This document shows, piece by piece, positions 1 through 10,059 of a stretch of DNA of 64,000 nt (positions are counted from its first letter, which is position 1; every line of letters starts with the position of its first letter). The DNA comes from Hermatobates lingyangjiaoensis (Eukaryota; Arthropoda; Insecta; Hemiptera; Hermatobatidae), in contig JAPFBL010000103.1 of NCBI GenBank assembly GCA_026182355.1, positions 248,001 to 312,000 of the forward strand, written 5' to 3'. The notes below the pieces were generated by a model. It saw nothing but the letters and a program-made list of their open reading frames with translations. It made no database searches and was not told the DNA's origin. Position numbers and translations under genes: made by a program.

Positions 1-610
1 TTTAATTCATTATTTTCACAAGGTTAGGAACCAGTAAATTAGTTATTCACTTAGCACTAACACGTTTAAAAAGAAATATTAAGCAATTTAAAGGTACGGC
101 CTTCAATATTATAATCTATGGCCTGAGTTATTTTTTTTTATTAGACCTCTGCATATGTTCCTATTTAAATAATTGTTAGTCAGTGAATAAGTAAAAAAAA
201 TCCACTCAACTAGAGCCTATGAGTCACAAGTGCAAATTTGATCTCACTCTGCAGAATTCTAACTAGTCATATATTATTGCCTTTCCTTCACTTATAAACT
301 TAGTATTTGAAAATAACAACTGTTTCTAAACAAAACTATCACACTTCTGAATTTTGTGTAAAGACTGAAATAAACATTAAAGGATTTATTTGCAATGAAT
401 ACCACTGTAGGTGAAATGCTATCAAAATAGTCTTTATTATTGATGTTTAATGAGTTAACAACGCATTTCAAACACAAAGTGTTCTTCTTCAGGATTAAAT
501 CTAAAAACACAATTGGCCAGAGAGGTTATAATTTATCACTATATTATAGATATAAGGAAAATACATATATATATATTATGGTCGAAATATTGAAAAGTTA
601 GTCCTTTATT
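1..610. other. AT-rich sequence, no gene seen
   Basis: Only short chance ORFs occur here. No splice-bounded exon, RNA gene or recognisable repeat was seen, apart from short TA runs near 566. Confidence 0.5.
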
Positions 611-641
611 GTGTTTTTTTCTATGTGTCACAGTTTATTTC

Positions 642-643
642 AA

Positions 644-680
<37 letters not shown>
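642..680. repeat. (TA)n microsatellite
   Basis: Uninterrupted TA dinucleotide run. It forms the left border of a family E ribozyme-bearing fragment; the right border is a second (TA)n at 790-838. Confidence 0.95.
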
Positions 681-684
<4 letters not shown>

Positions 685-710
685 GTTAGCTTCAGCTACT
701 CAAAGGGACT

Positions 711-757
711 ACTTCTGCCTGATGACGACGACTGTCAAAATATCGTTGTGAGTCTTT
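711..757 (+). ncRNA. Hammerhead-like motif, family E (decayed)
   Basis: CTGATGA at 719-725 is followed by one unpaired C and a stem II of GAC/GTC closed by GACT. The next bases are AAAA instead of GAAA, so the essential G12 is changed. The downstream TATCGTTGTGAG matches the family E consensus. The fragment sits between two (TA)n tracts. Probably an inactive relic. Confidence 0.6.
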
Positions 758-788
758 TATGTGTGTATTTGTTTTTCTCTTTCCTGTG

Positions 789-789
<1 letters not shown>

Positions 790-838
<49 letters not shown>
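790..838. repeat. (TA)n microsatellite
   Basis: Long TA run that ends the family E fragment on its 3' side. Confidence 0.95.
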
Positions 839-843
<5 letters not shown>

Positions 844-954
844 TATTCCGTTAAAACCAATGCTTATTTATAGTTTTATGTTAAAACCTATTTCATTGGT
901 TATAATAGAACTTGTATAAATTAAGGCCTGCTCCCCGAATATTCGAATATATAT

Positions 955-1115
955 ATTATTCTTTTTTCTATCCTTTTTTCCCTCCCTCCGTAAGTTGGCT
1001 ACACTGTTTGACTGTTTCTTCAAGACCACCGGTCAGTCGTTGTCTGACTGCGGAGTGACTCGTTTCTATCTTCCTAATGACGAGGCGATCGAAATATAGT
1101 AGTGAATTTCTTTTT
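955..1115 (+). ncRNA. PLE 3' fragment with family E hammerhead-like motif
   Basis: CTAATGA (1074-1080; G5 of the core is A) is followed by C, a weak stem II GA/TC, GAAA, then ATAT and A as H17. The leader 'gtaagttggctacact' recurs near 40530 in front of the related motif at 40600-40640, so the two are copies of one element. The core change predicts no cleavage. Confidence 0.55.
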
Positions 1116-1139
1116 CATTTCGGTGTGTTCTTTTTGTCA

Positions 1140-1262
1140 ATGTAGTTTTATATATATATATACAAAATTTAAGTAGAGTAACACAGAGTAAAGAAACATA
1201 CTTATAATCGCAAATTTTCGGAGAAAAGAGAAAGAGAGACCAAGCACATTGTAGACGCAACG
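1140..1262 (-). mobile_element. Family D PLE end with stem II deleted
   Basis: Read on the minus strand it has the family D order (AAGCACATTG..., ...CTTTTCTC, GAAAATTTG...), but CTGAAGA and stem II are missing between TCTC and GAAA. A (TA)n tract lies next to it. Confidence 0.5.
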
Positions 1263-1539
1263 GTAAGTAACATATATATTTATATATATGAGTTCTTGTG
1301 TTTGGCTAGCCATCAGACGCTATATGGCGTTCTATAGTAAGTCTTATGGGTCCGCTTTGTCCATAGAGTTGAAGCGGTCTAAAGTGAATAGTCTTGAGGG
1401 AAGGTAATTCCTTCCTATTTTCTCTCCCAGAGAAAAAAATGTGAGGTTTGAAAACAAACAGTTTCTTCTTAAAGGTGGATAAGGAAAGTTTGTTTATTTT
1501 CAATATCCAAACTTATTTGTCGCCTTTCAGTGCTGTCCT

Positions 1540-1815
1540 AAGGGCGGAAAGTGTGGCCCATTTCTTATTTGGTACCCATTTTAGTTGTGGGTGGGACACA
1601 TTAACATGTTGATTGTCGATTGGAGGTCCATGATTTTACCACACTCATGTTCATTATAGTAGCGATCTTTAACGATAGGCTCCTGCCTGGCAGCTTTATG
1701 TCTCTTTCTGAGGGATGGAGTCCACTAGTTTGTCCAATTCCCACATTGAAAATCTAGGGTCATGGCCAGTCTTTAGTGAATGGAAATCGCCCTACCAGTT
1801 AGGCTACACCTGACT
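1540..1815 (-). repeat. Possible tRNA-derived SINE, diverged
   Basis: On the minus strand 'GTGTAGCCTAACTGGTAG' (about 1795) resembles a tRNA box A region. No clear box B is visible. The segment is richer in G+C than its surroundings. A different family from the main SINE here, or chance. Confidence 0.3.
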
Positions 1816-2099
1816 CCAAACACCCCAAAAGAAACACGGCTGTCAGTTTTTCAGCATCTTTTATTGTAATTTATGTTATCTTTCGTTATGTTATCCCTTT
1901 ATGTTATCTGTTCGAGTCATTAAAAAGTAATGAAACAGTTTTGGTTCAATATTTGATGTCTACTACTATCGACATATTTCCAAAATAGTATTCAAGAATT
2001 GTTAATTGTATTTTGAACATTTTGATGAATTATTACCAAAAGTAATTTAGTTGGAAGGATTTGAATAGAAGGGTTGAAAGGTAATGAGAGGGTTTTTTC

Positions 2100-2330
2100 T
2101 TTAGTTTGACGGAATGGGGGATGTTTAATTCAGCAGTTTGTGGCGGATCAGTTGTTGAAGGGCGAGTAAGCTCAGGGTGGGGTGCTGTATCGATTAGCAC
2201 AACTTTACCCCTCACCTCCCCTAACTTGCCAACTTTTACATACTTCCCACCCTTCCACCATCCCCTACACCATTCAATTCCTTCAACCCCTTCTCTTTTC
2301 ACATCTAACTTACTACCTTCTTTTTTTTTA
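2100..2330. other. Pyrimidine-rich, higher-GC island
   Basis: C/T-rich stretch with repeated CCCTTC and CCACC blocks. ORFs cross it on both strands but are low complexity and resemble no family. Similar islands occur at 13490, 26740, 38380 and 62450. Confidence 0.35.
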
Positions 2331-2529
2331 TTATTTTTTTTTAAAAATAATTCCATATCTTTCTTTATTTGATTTTTTATACTTATTTTTTTAATTTTGT
2401 TAATTCTTTTTTAACTTTTCTTATTGATTTCAACTTATAATGGGGAAAACTTTGATTTACTTTTGAATGTTGGACCTTGCTTTTTGTTCCCTTTGTGAAA
2501 TTAAAACTAAGAAATATAAATTTCACTGG

Positions 2530-2600
2530 GACGTTGGAGTAGCCCAGTGGTTGCTTGTTCACCTCTGTACTGGTAGATACCGGATTCTATTCTTCGTGAA
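2530..2600 (+). repeat. tRNA-like SINE head
   Basis: 'gtagcccagtgg' (box A) is followed by 'actggtagataccggattc', a decayed box B, with spacing like the other tRNA-derived SINEs here (7815, 46082). The body and tail are not recognisable. Confidence 0.5.
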
Positions 2601-2881
2601 TACCCACTTTGGCAGAACTGAAAACATTCTATACCATGAAGCCTTTTGCTAATGATGTTTATAAACTGAGCCTCAAAGAGTAGTTCTTTGAAGTCTGTAT
2701 CCCTCATTGAAATCCCTATCTCTTCTCTAAATATAATATTACCGCAAGTATTCTTGCCTGGCTGTAGTTGTAGAAAGTATCAAAATTGTATCTCCAATTT
2801 TATTCTTTTAAGAGTAAAGAGATATATTAATTAAGTTGCCATGAATTTATTTTTTCGTAAATTCGTGGATAATGAATTAAA

Positions 2882-2883
<2 letters not shown>

Positions 2884-2920
<37 letters not shown>
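2884..2920. repeat. (TA)n microsatellite
   Basis: TA run that is the left border of the family D fold-back. Confidence 0.95.
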
Positions 2921-2922
<2 letters not shown>

Positions 2923-3136
2923 CTCAAAAACGAGGAAAAGTAACACACAGAGAAAGAGACACGCTTACAAACTCAAATTTTCGGATGGTCCGTCTTCAGG
3001 AGAAAAGAGAATGGGCGACCAAGCACGCCGAAAACGGCTCTCTTTCTCTGTGTGTTGCTTTTCTTCGTTTTTGAGCTGATTTGCGTCCAGTTTGGATCGT
3101 TTTTTTCTATTTTTGAGTGAAATATATATATATAGT
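2920..3136. mobile_element. Fold-back pair of family D PLE ends
   Basis: The left arm starts 'cagctcaaaaacgagg' and carries the ribozyme motif on the minus strand. The right arm returns as 'cttcgtttttgagctg' and continues to 'gtccagtttggatc', a small TCCAnnnTGGA-type hairpin, before (TA)n. The right arm has lost its ribozyme core. Inverted 3' ends of this kind are typical of PLE insertions. Confidence 0.7.
2972..3003 (-). ncRNA. Hammerhead ribozyme-like motif, family D
   Basis: On the minus strand: stem I CTC, core CTGAAGA, C, stem II GGA/TCC, GAA, AATT (palindromic stem III), T17, stem I GAG. All catalytic core positions are kept. The only departure from the textbook layout is the extra C between the core and stem II. 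Confidence 0.7.
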
Positions 3137-3201
3137 GTGTGTATGTGTTATTTAATCCGGATTTGGTTAATTTTTCAGGTTCAAAAATCAAAATCTTTTT
3201 T

Positions 3202-3239
3202 CCGAAGTTTCGGTTCTATTTAAAACCTTTTTCATAGGC
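3202..3239 (-). ncRNA. Hammerhead-like relic, family G
   Basis: On the minus strand the flanking GCC is followed by TATGAAAA, a long hairpin (GGTTTT with an A-rich loop and AGAACC), GAAA and CTTCGG. The scaffold resembles a hammerhead but the CTGANGA core is not present. The same layout recurs at 8976, 49650 and 60680. Confidence 0.45.
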
Positions 3240-3244
3240 CTACA

Positions 3245-4040
3245 AACAAAGGATAATAAGAATTCATATACAAACATCCAACAAATAAACAATATGAGAA
3301 TCAATTATTACAACGTGTGGAATATTATAAGTAGAAGTAATATCAGAGCGAAGTAAAATAATAAAACTTACAGAAGTAAGAATTTTTGAATAAGTAGAAT
3401 GACCGGATCCCGATTACATAACATATCTATTCTATCAAACGGTTGATACTCGTAAATTATTGAATTTTGTATATGTATATATTTACAAATATAATAGGGC
3501 GTGTATGTGTGCGTATATGTTTCACCTTAAGAAGAATGGAAAGACAAAAAATAACAAAACACAATACATTTTTAAAAGCACATTTTTTTAAGTCATAATC
3601 TCTGTTATGATTTATTGGATATTTTGCAAAATGTCATATATATTTCTTTGATTTTGGGGGGGTGTTCAAAGTAGTAATGGGACAGAAAGGGAATAAAGTT
3701 TTGCCCGGTGGAGAGGGCAAACAAAGGAAGTAAAAAACAACTTCTGTCCTAGATATACGATCTTAGTTCTATTCCTACATTTCTGTTGTTGTTTTTTGCT
3801 TCACACGTTTATTGGAAAATGCGTTTGTGAATTATTTAGTAGCCTATTAATAACAGACTAACTTGCGTAATTCGAAATTATCCTTGATTTCAACTTTTCT
3901 CTTGGTTTCATGGAATTTTTGTTAAATTGATGTAAACAAATTGTGTTTGATTCCAAGAAAAGTTGTTTTCTGTAGCAAGTGCGACATTAGAGTACAGGAA
4001 ATACCAACAAGTTCAGAGTCGCTATGTTATCTATAGGAAC
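3245..4040. other. AT-rich sequence, no gene seen
   Basis: A short G-run at 3654-3662 and scattered T-runs only. No exon, SINE or ribozyme motif was seen. Confidence 0.45.
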
Positions 4041-4042
4041 TG

Positions 4043-4140
4043 CTTGTTGACGAAGACCGCTTGTTACGGTTGAAAGATCTTAGTCTTGTTTTCCCATTTC
4101 TTATTGAGGTTTGATCATTTATTGTTATTTCACGTGTTTA
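4043..4140 (+). ncRNA. Family A PLE 3' end with hammerhead-like motif
   Basis: TTGACGA (4047-4053; C3 is T) is followed by A, GACCG, loop, CGGTT, GAA, AGATCT, T and AGTC. The stem I partner GACT upstream is lost. The conserved tail with 'ttgtggtttgatcatt'-like sequence and a terminal hairpin (ATTTCAC...) follows, then the tandem duplication at 4137. Confidence 0.65.
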
Positions 4141-4339
4141 TTTGAAATCTTTTTAACCTATATAAATAAAATAAAAATAAAAAAACTCGATCTAAGAAAT
4201 AATATTGGCAGGGTTTTCTTTGAATACTGTAAACATGTAACACATTGGAAAATGGAGATATATAGTTGTTCATATAAATGGTTATCGAAAACAATATAAC
4301 GAAACAAATAAAAGAAAGTCACTGAAAGAAGACAGAAAA

Positions 4340-4380
4340 CCTCCCTACAAATTTCGACATCCATATCGTCATCAGGAGGA
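4340..4380 (-). ncRNA. Hammerhead-like motif, family E variant, copy 1
   Basis: On the minus strand: CCTC, CTGATGA, C, stem II GATA/TGTC around loop TGGA (one G-U), GAAA, then TTTGTAGGGAGG. The CCTC/GAGG stem I is interrupted by a few bases. Stem III is ATTT here and ATAT in copy 2, so copy 1 has probably lost one base. Confidence 0.6.
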
Positions 4381-4631
4381 AAGCAAGCGAAGACTAAAGT
4401 CTCCTTCTCAGAATCAGTGTTGCCTTCTTAAGAAGAGAAGTTTATTTGAAATCTTTTTAACCTATATAAATAAAATAAAAATAAAAAAAATTCGATCTAA
4501 GAAATAATATTGGCAGGGTTTTTCTTTGAATACTGTAAACATGTAACACATTGGCAAATGGAGGTATATAGTTGTTCATATAAATGGTTAACGAAACAAA
4601 TAAAAGAAAATCACTGAAAGAAAACAGAAAA

Positions 4632-4672
4632 CCTCCCTACAATATTTCGACATCCATATCGTCATCAGGAGG
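4632..4672 (-). ncRNA. Hammerhead-like motif, family E variant, copy 2
   Basis: Same as the motif about 292 bases upstream but with GAA, ATAT and T17 intact. CTGATGA, the 4-bp stem II and GAAA are all present; stem I is imperfect. Confidence 0.65.
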
Positions 4673-4783
4673 AAAGCAAGCGAAGACTAAAGTCTCCTTC
4701 TCAGAATCAGTGTTGCCTTCTTAAGAAGAGAAGGGAGATAACAATCAATGATAAATAAATAATAATTAAGGAAAATAAAGCCT

Positions 4784-4812
4784 AATATATATATATATAT
4801 ATATATATATTT
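4784..4812. repeat. (TA)n microsatellite
   Basis: TA run just beyond the duplicated unit. Confidence 0.95.
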
Positions 4813-4879
4813 GATTTCTGTGATTTGATTTATATTTTGGCATATGTCATATACATTCCTTGGATGTTCGGGGTGGATT

Positions 4880-5450
4880 AAAGGGAGTAAAGACAAAAAA
4901 AAGGAAAAAAGTTTATTATTACAATTAATTTATTAAATTAATATACGAGTTAATTAGATGGTTACTTACAGTAAGGTTTGATAGAACCTACTGCAGATGG
5001 TATAGATGAATGTTTTTATAGATAATAACGTGTCTTTGGTAGTATTGAATGTTTGGAATTGCGCCTGTTTGTTTAGCTTTTGTAAATACATTGAGTCCGA
5101 GTGACGCTGTTTGATTATTTGTTTGACTCATCCTTATGTAAGCAAAGATATGACTTAAGGCAATACAGTCTTGAGGGAATGGTTTCATTCGAATAGAAGC
5201 CTCTATACTGGCTTGCCCAATTAATCCCACTTAGGACTGTCTATTTCTGTATCATCATGGCCGGATGTGTTCTTCTGGAACCAAGCCAAAGTCAGTCTTT
5301 TACACTTTTCTTCCGTTTATACATTTTGTTCTTTGTTCTACTTATAAAAGAAAATGATATGATTAATGTATCAATTTAAATGTTTTCGAAATTATAAATA
5401 CTGTGAAATAAAGTAATGGAAATATCTGGATGTTGTGTCATTATATTGAT
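4880..5450. other. AT-rich sequence, no gene seen
   Basis: Two short minus-strand ORFs cross this stretch but match nothing and lack splice context. It ends at the start of the 169-bp tandem array. Confidence 0.4.
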
Positions 5451-5452
5451 AA

Positions 5453-6365
5453 AGGAGGGTTAGTGTAATGACCTTTCTTAAGGTCAGTCTATGGGTTCGT
5501 GAACATTCGGTTGATGGCCTTCATCGTCAAATTTTACGAATATCCCATTGGGTTTCTTTTAAGGAGTTAACAGTTATCCATTATTATAAATATTTTTTTA
5601 AGTCTCATTATAGTCCAATCTTTATGGATATCCCATCTGTTTTCTTTGAGGAGTTCAGAGTTATCCATTATTATAAATATCATTTTTTAAGTCATTATAT
5701 TGAGAAAGGGATGGTTAGTGTAATGACCTTTCTTAAGGTCAGTCTGTGGGTTCGTGAACATTCGGTTGATGGTCTTCGTCATCCAATCTTTATTGATGGC
5801 CCATTTGTTTTCTTTTAGGAGTTCAGGGTTATCCATTATTATAAATATCCTTTTTTTTGTGTCATTATATTGAGAAGGGATGGTTAGTGTAATGACCTTT
5901 CTTAAGGTCAGTCTGTGGGTTCGTGAACATTCGGTTGATGGTCTTCGTCATCCAATTTTTATTATTATAAATATCCTTTTGTTGTGTCATTATATTGAGA
6001 ATTGATGGTTAGTGTAATGACCTTTCTTAAGGTCAGTCTGTGGGTTCGTGAACATTCGGTTGATGGTCTTCGTCATCCAATCTTTATTGATAACCCATTT
6101 GTTTTCTTTGAGGAGTTCAGGGTTATCCATTATTATAAGTATCCTTTTTTTGTGTCATTATATTGAGAAGGGATGGTTAGTGTAATGACCTTTCTTAAGG
6201 TCAGTCTGTGGGTTCGTGAACATTCGGTTGATAGTCTTCGTCATCCAATCTTTATTGATAGCCCATTTGTTTTCTTTGAGGAGTTCAGAGTTATCCATTA
6301 TTATAAATATCCTTTTTTTTACGTCACTACATTGAGATAGGAGCGTCAGTGTAATGACCTTTCTT
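5453..6365. repeat. Tandem array, unit about 169 bp
   Basis: The landmark 'tgtaatgacctttcttaagg' recurs at 5464, 5719, 5888, 6013, 6181 and (truncated) 6350. Spacings of 168-169 are the full unit; 125 and 255 reflect a deletion and a partial unit. Each unit also carries 'gtgaacattcggttgatg' and 'gttatccattattataa'. The ORF over the first units is a by-product. A small satellite or minisatellite. Confidence 0.9.
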
Positions 6366-6379
6366 ATATAATGCCCCGA

Positions 6380-6855
6380 CCTGCCTAGTTATTGATGACG
6401 TCTGTGCTTGCCTTTGAGATTAGAATGATTCGATATTTTGGAGTTTCTGACAGAATAGTAAAAAAATAGTTTGTAAAATTGTAAGTTAAATGATTAGTCA
6501 GAGCGTATTGGTTACTTGGACTGTTGAGGTTTGATTGAATGGAAATGGGACAATCCGATTCATCTACTGGTTGGATATTTATCGCCAATATTCCAGTAAA
6601 TTAATAAATATTTCAGATTTCTGATGCCTCTAAACAAAATATGTGTTTTTTAGGTTGTCAAGTTTTCCATATGAAAACATAGCTCCTGATCCAGTAAATA
6701 CAATTTGTTGCATAATTCAGTCATTGGTGCCATTATATTCAAGTCTTTCAAGTAACATTATGTTTATCTTGGATTAAACTTTTAAATATATATTTTGTAA
6801 ATTTATTACATTTTGCAAATTTTGCATTGGATTGTTAAGCCGATAACCTAAACAC
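6380..6855. other. AT-rich sequence, no gene seen
   Basis: No repeat family or exon recognised. Confidence 0.4.
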
Positions 6856-6861
6856 ACATAT

Positions 6862-7016
6862 TGAACCGTCGGGCTCGACAGTTTAACGTTCTTCTCCGAG
6901 GGACGACGTGCTCAGATTTATTCACCTCCCGCATGAATAAATCGAGGGCCAGGTGGGGATCGAACCCCAGTCATTTCAGAGGCGAGTACGTTCACCACTG
7001 AGCTAACCTGGTCCCT
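6862..7016 (-). repeat. tRNA-derived SINE, head and body
   Basis: On the minus strand it starts GGACCAGG, then 'TTAGCTCAGTGGTGAACG' (box A) and 'GGGGTTCGATCCCC' (box B), followed by the family body with 'TGAATAAATCTGAGCACG' and 'TCCCTCGGAGAAGA'. Box B is intact. The tail ends early. Confidence 0.85.
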
Positions 7017-7139
7017 GGAAATATGTAACTCTAGCAATAGAAATAGCTTAATGAACAAATTAACCAGAATTGGCATTTTTGTTTAAGAACCTGGCCCTAA
7101 TCCAAGGCAAATCATCCTGATATTTCAAGGAAGAATAGG

Positions 7140-7385
7140 AGATCTGTTTGATTAAAATCACTCCGTGCTTTGCTTTAGCGGTGCTTTTGAGGCCCCTTTA
7201 GAAGGGGGCTGCAGCCGGTTCACTGCTTCGAGGCCAATAATGATCTTTTGTCGGAGTGGTGGAGGGTGAATCTCAAAATTCAAAATTAAAATGGAAGCTG
7301 AAGAGGATTTCTGTAACTCCTGATTACCCTACAACCCCTGCACACCCATGTGAGGGGTGAGCAGCCCCTAAATATGTTTTCCATT
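7140..7385. repeat. Unidentified higher-GC segment
   Basis: Contains 'gaggcccctttagaaggg' and 'cccatgtgaggggtgagc'. No long ORF and no tRNA boxes. It may be an old repeat or a conserved non-coding element; one copy only, so it cannot be classified. Confidence 0.3.
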
Positions 7386-7812
7386 GATTTTCTACTTCAA
7401 CAGTTTGCCCAATATGCAAACTAGCTTTTAGTTGTAAAATATTGATGCAGATTAAATGTCTTTATTTGTGATTCCAGGAGACATACAAATTAGTTTTCCT
7501 GACGAGTTACTTTTATCTATGCAAACTGTGTTAAACTTATGTTACATGCCTCCTCAGAATGAACTCAGGTCAGGCAATCCAAATATTTTTAAAACGTTTA
7601 TTGAATTTAAGTACTATTCTATTTTTAGTACTATTCTATGGTTGACGTGAGGCTCATTTGTTACTTGGAATCCATTTTAGTTATGAGTGAGTTATAGTAA
7701 CGGGTTGATTCTTTATTGAGAATTCTACTATCAGGAAATCCATATTGTACATATATATGTTTACTACAGACCTGTTATATTTATTAAACTCTACCGCTTT
7801 ACGGTGTATGCT

Positions 7813-8052
7813 TTGTGAGGCCATGGTGGCCAAGCGGCGTGCGTGCTCGCCTCCGGACTGGTAGACCCTTGGTTTGGTTCTCACTCTGGCTGTCCATTTT
7901 TTCATAACGGAGTAAGAAAATCTAAGCACGTCATCCACCAGATAAGATGTTAAACCTTCGGCCATGAGCCTATACTATATCAAGTTTCGTCAAGAGATCA
8001 CTACTCTAAATAAACTTGAGTTAAGGAGAATTTAGTATTCTCAATGTAGAAT
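7813..8052 (+). repeat. tRNA-derived SINE, near full length
   Basis: Head 'gccatggtggccaagcgg' (box A region), diverged box B 'ttggtttggttctcactc', body 'ctaagcacgtcatccacc', and tail 'ttagtattctcaatgtag'. Same order as the copies at 41728 and 46082. Two internal ORFs are chance. Confidence 0.8.
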
Positions 8053-8546
8053 CAACCTTTAAATTGTTAAGAAGAGTCCTCATAGGATAATAAAATCATT
8101 AGGGTAGAGGATTTGGACAGAATACATTAATACATTAGCATAATACATTAATTGTTTTCATGAGTAATGTAGATATACTTTTTTTTTAGAGGTTTGATTT
8201 AAGTCAGTTTTAAGTGTATGTCCTACTTTTAGAATACTAGCTAAGTGTTTGGTCCAATGTAAGAAGAACTAAAAACAGAGGTGATTTTTAATGGGAGTTG
8301 TGGGAGAGGTGGTAAAATGCCCATGAATATTTAAGAGCCTTCTGGCTGGGGTATAATGGTAAGGTGGTGATATTTCGATCACGTCGCGAGCTCCTTCTGA
8401 ATTCACCTCCACTCTCGCCTAACGGAATCACTAGTAATACTTCTCTTTTGTTAGCTACTAAAAAAAGGTCACCTTCTCCCACAACCTGTTTTTCTTCTTC
8501 GCTTCATTTATATCAGCCGTCAATTTCCAGGGTACCCTTCCTTTTT

Positions 8547-8554
8547 TTACACAC

Positions 8555-8623
<69 letters not shown>

Positions 8624-8642
8624 CTACACATATGTATATATA
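8547..8642. repeat. Compound (CA)n(TA)n microsatellite
   Basis: About 25 CA units turn into TA units and then an interrupted TA tract. Translated ORFs here (HTHTHT/YIYIYI) are artefacts. Confidence 0.95.
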
Positions 8643-8764
8643 TAAAACACAAATTATACATATATTTGTGAAGTTACGGTTGTGTTTTTAATTTCTCTAT
8701 GTTTCTTTATGTATATTGAAGTATATATATATATATTAATATATATATATTTTAATTATAATAT

Positions 8765-9120
8765 AAAGATGTGTTCTTTAATCGGGGTTCGGTACCAATA
8801 TTTCCTTGGTATAAAATATATCAAACTCTCGTTTGATTCTGACCGAACCCGATTAAGAACACCCTATTTTATCAAACGGTCGATATATTATTGAATCTGT
8901 TATATATACATTTGGGTTTATATAAGAAGAAATATGGGTTTTTATGAGGATATAAGAAGAGTATATGGAGAAGATGCCTATGAAAAAGGTTTTAAATAAA
9001 ACCGAAACGTTGGCAACGAGAGTTTGATTTTTTATCCTGGAAAATTGACCGAACCCCGATTAGAGAACACACCTATTCTATCAAACGGTCGATATATTAT
9101 TGAATCTGTTATATATATAT
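8765..9120 (+). mobile_element. PLE terminal repeat, partial tandem dimer (family G)
   Basis: The segment from 'gaccgaaccc' through 'ggtcgatatattattgaa' occurs at about 8840-8912 and again at 9047-9120, about 205 bases apart and in the same direction. Between them is the family G motif. Direct repeats of PLE ends (pseudo-LTRs) are a known PLE feature. A diverged inverted piece (8768-8790) precedes the first copy. Confidence 0.65.
8976..9014 (+). ncRNA. Hammerhead-like relic, family G
   Basis: GCC, TATGAAAA, hairpin GGTTTT/AAAACC with loop AAAT, GAA, ACGT, T, GGC. Stem I GCC/GGC, stem II and palindromic stem III are in place, but the CTGANGA core has been replaced. Cleavage is not expected unless this is a variant core. 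Confidence 0.5.
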
Positions 9121-9224
9121 ATACGTGTACACGTGATAAACGGAAAGACGATCCAAACTGGACACAATAACAGTTCAAAATTGAAGATAGGTAGCACAGA
9201 AAGTAAAAGAACCACACTTACAGA

Positions 9225-9256
9225 CTCAAATTTTCGGGTAATCCGTCTTCAGGAGA
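9225..9256 (-). ncRNA. Hammerhead ribozyme-like motif, family D
   Basis: On the minus strand: CTC, CTGAAGA, stem II with a C-C mismatch then GG/CC around ATTA, GAA, AATT, T17, GAG. The core is complete. Confidence 0.7.
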
Positions 9257-9370
9257 AAAGAGAAAGGGAGACCAAGCACATTGTAGACGCAACGGCTAAT
9301 AACCCAATGGTTACTACCAAGCACATTGAAGCCGTTGCGTCTTCAATGTGCTTGGTCTCCCTTTTTCTTT

Positions 9371-9403
9371 TCTCCTGAAGAGGGATTACCCGAAAATTTG
9401 GGT
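9371..9403 (+). ncRNA. Hammerhead ribozyme-like motif, family D, best textbook fit
   Basis: TCTC, CTGAAGA (9375-9381), stem II GGG-ATTA-CCC (9382-9391), GAA, AATT, T17 (9399), GGG. Stem II pairs directly against the core with no extra base, unlike the other copies. Stem I CTC/GGG has one G-U. Confidence 0.75.
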
Positions 9404-9659
9404 CTGTATGTGTGTTTCTTTTACTTTCTGTGCTACCTATCTTCAATTTTGAACTGTTATACATACATATATATATATGTATATATAATGCTATATATAT
9501 ATATACCATTACCTTTCGTTTATCGTTTATTACCTTATGTATATATATATATATATATACATATGAGAAACCAAAAACAAATACTATATCTACTATATAA
9601 TATTCATTTAAAAATATAGAATTTAAAAAAATCTATAAGACGAACAAGATCAAAAAAAT

Positions 9660-9835
9660 AATGTACATTGAGGAAGAAATAATTAAACATAATATTTTTT
9701 TGGGAGGTTGTCGTGGGATTGAGGCCTGCTAGCTAAACTTCTGTGATTGATTTGTTAAAGAAATATTGTGTCTTCTTAATAATTGTGCATTGGTAGTCAT
9801 AAATTTTTTCCTGACTCAAGTTTATTTACAGTAGT
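9660..9835. other. AT-rich spacer
   Basis: Nothing recognised between the fold-back and the next SINE. Confidence 0.4.
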
Positions 9836-9837
9836 GT

Positions 9838-10020
9838 TTCTTAAAGTGTACCTGACTCGTACAGGCTCAGGACTAACGGCTTAAAGTCCTCTCTGAGGGA
9901 GAACCTACTCATATTTTGTATATTTTTTGTGTGAAAAAAATCAAGGCCCAGATTAAGAATCGAACAGTGGATCAACTAGTCCAGAGGCGTGGACGGAAGC
10001 TACTGGGCTGCCCTGGACCT
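9838..10020 (-). repeat. tRNA-derived SINE, decayed
   Basis: On the minus strand: AGGTCCAGGGCAGCCCAG (box A region), a damaged box B, then the body 'CTCCCTCAGAGAGGAC' and 'GCCTGTACGAGTCAGGTAC'. Same family as at 28445. Confidence 0.7.
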
Positions 10021-10059
10021 TATTTTGAAGTGGCACAAAAACTAAATCTTACTGGTGTA

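Larger units (their letters stand above)
4137..4735. repeat. Tandem duplication, about 300 bp x 2, each with a ribozyme motif
   Basis: Unit 1 (4137-4439) and unit 2 (4440-4735) share 'tttgaaatctttttaacc', 'gatctaagaaataatatt' and the end 'gttgccttcttaagaaga'. Unit 2 lacks about ten bases near its middle. Identity is high by eye, so the duplication is recent compared with most repeats here. Confidence 0.85.
9115..9466. mobile_element. Fold-back pair of family D PLE ends
   Basis: The left arm (from about 9138) starts 'gacgatccaaactggaca' and runs on the minus strand; the right arm ends 'tcttcaattttgaactgt'. The arms meet in a loop near 9300. Both arms hold a ribozyme motif. (TA)n-like tracts flank both sides. 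Confidence 0.75.

Noticed and set aside
625..837. ORFs encoding YIYIYI or HTHTHT stretches (also near 8364, 8458, 49407)
   Set aside because: They are translations of (TA)n and (CA)n microsatellites; no gene features.
7813..7890. Functional tRNA gene
   Set aside because: Box-like sequences are diverged, no cloverleaf with intact acceptor stem, and the repeat body follows; same for the other SINE heads.
7681..7965. 94-codon minus-strand ORF
   Set aside because: Lies across a tRNA-derived SINE; shadow of the repeat.
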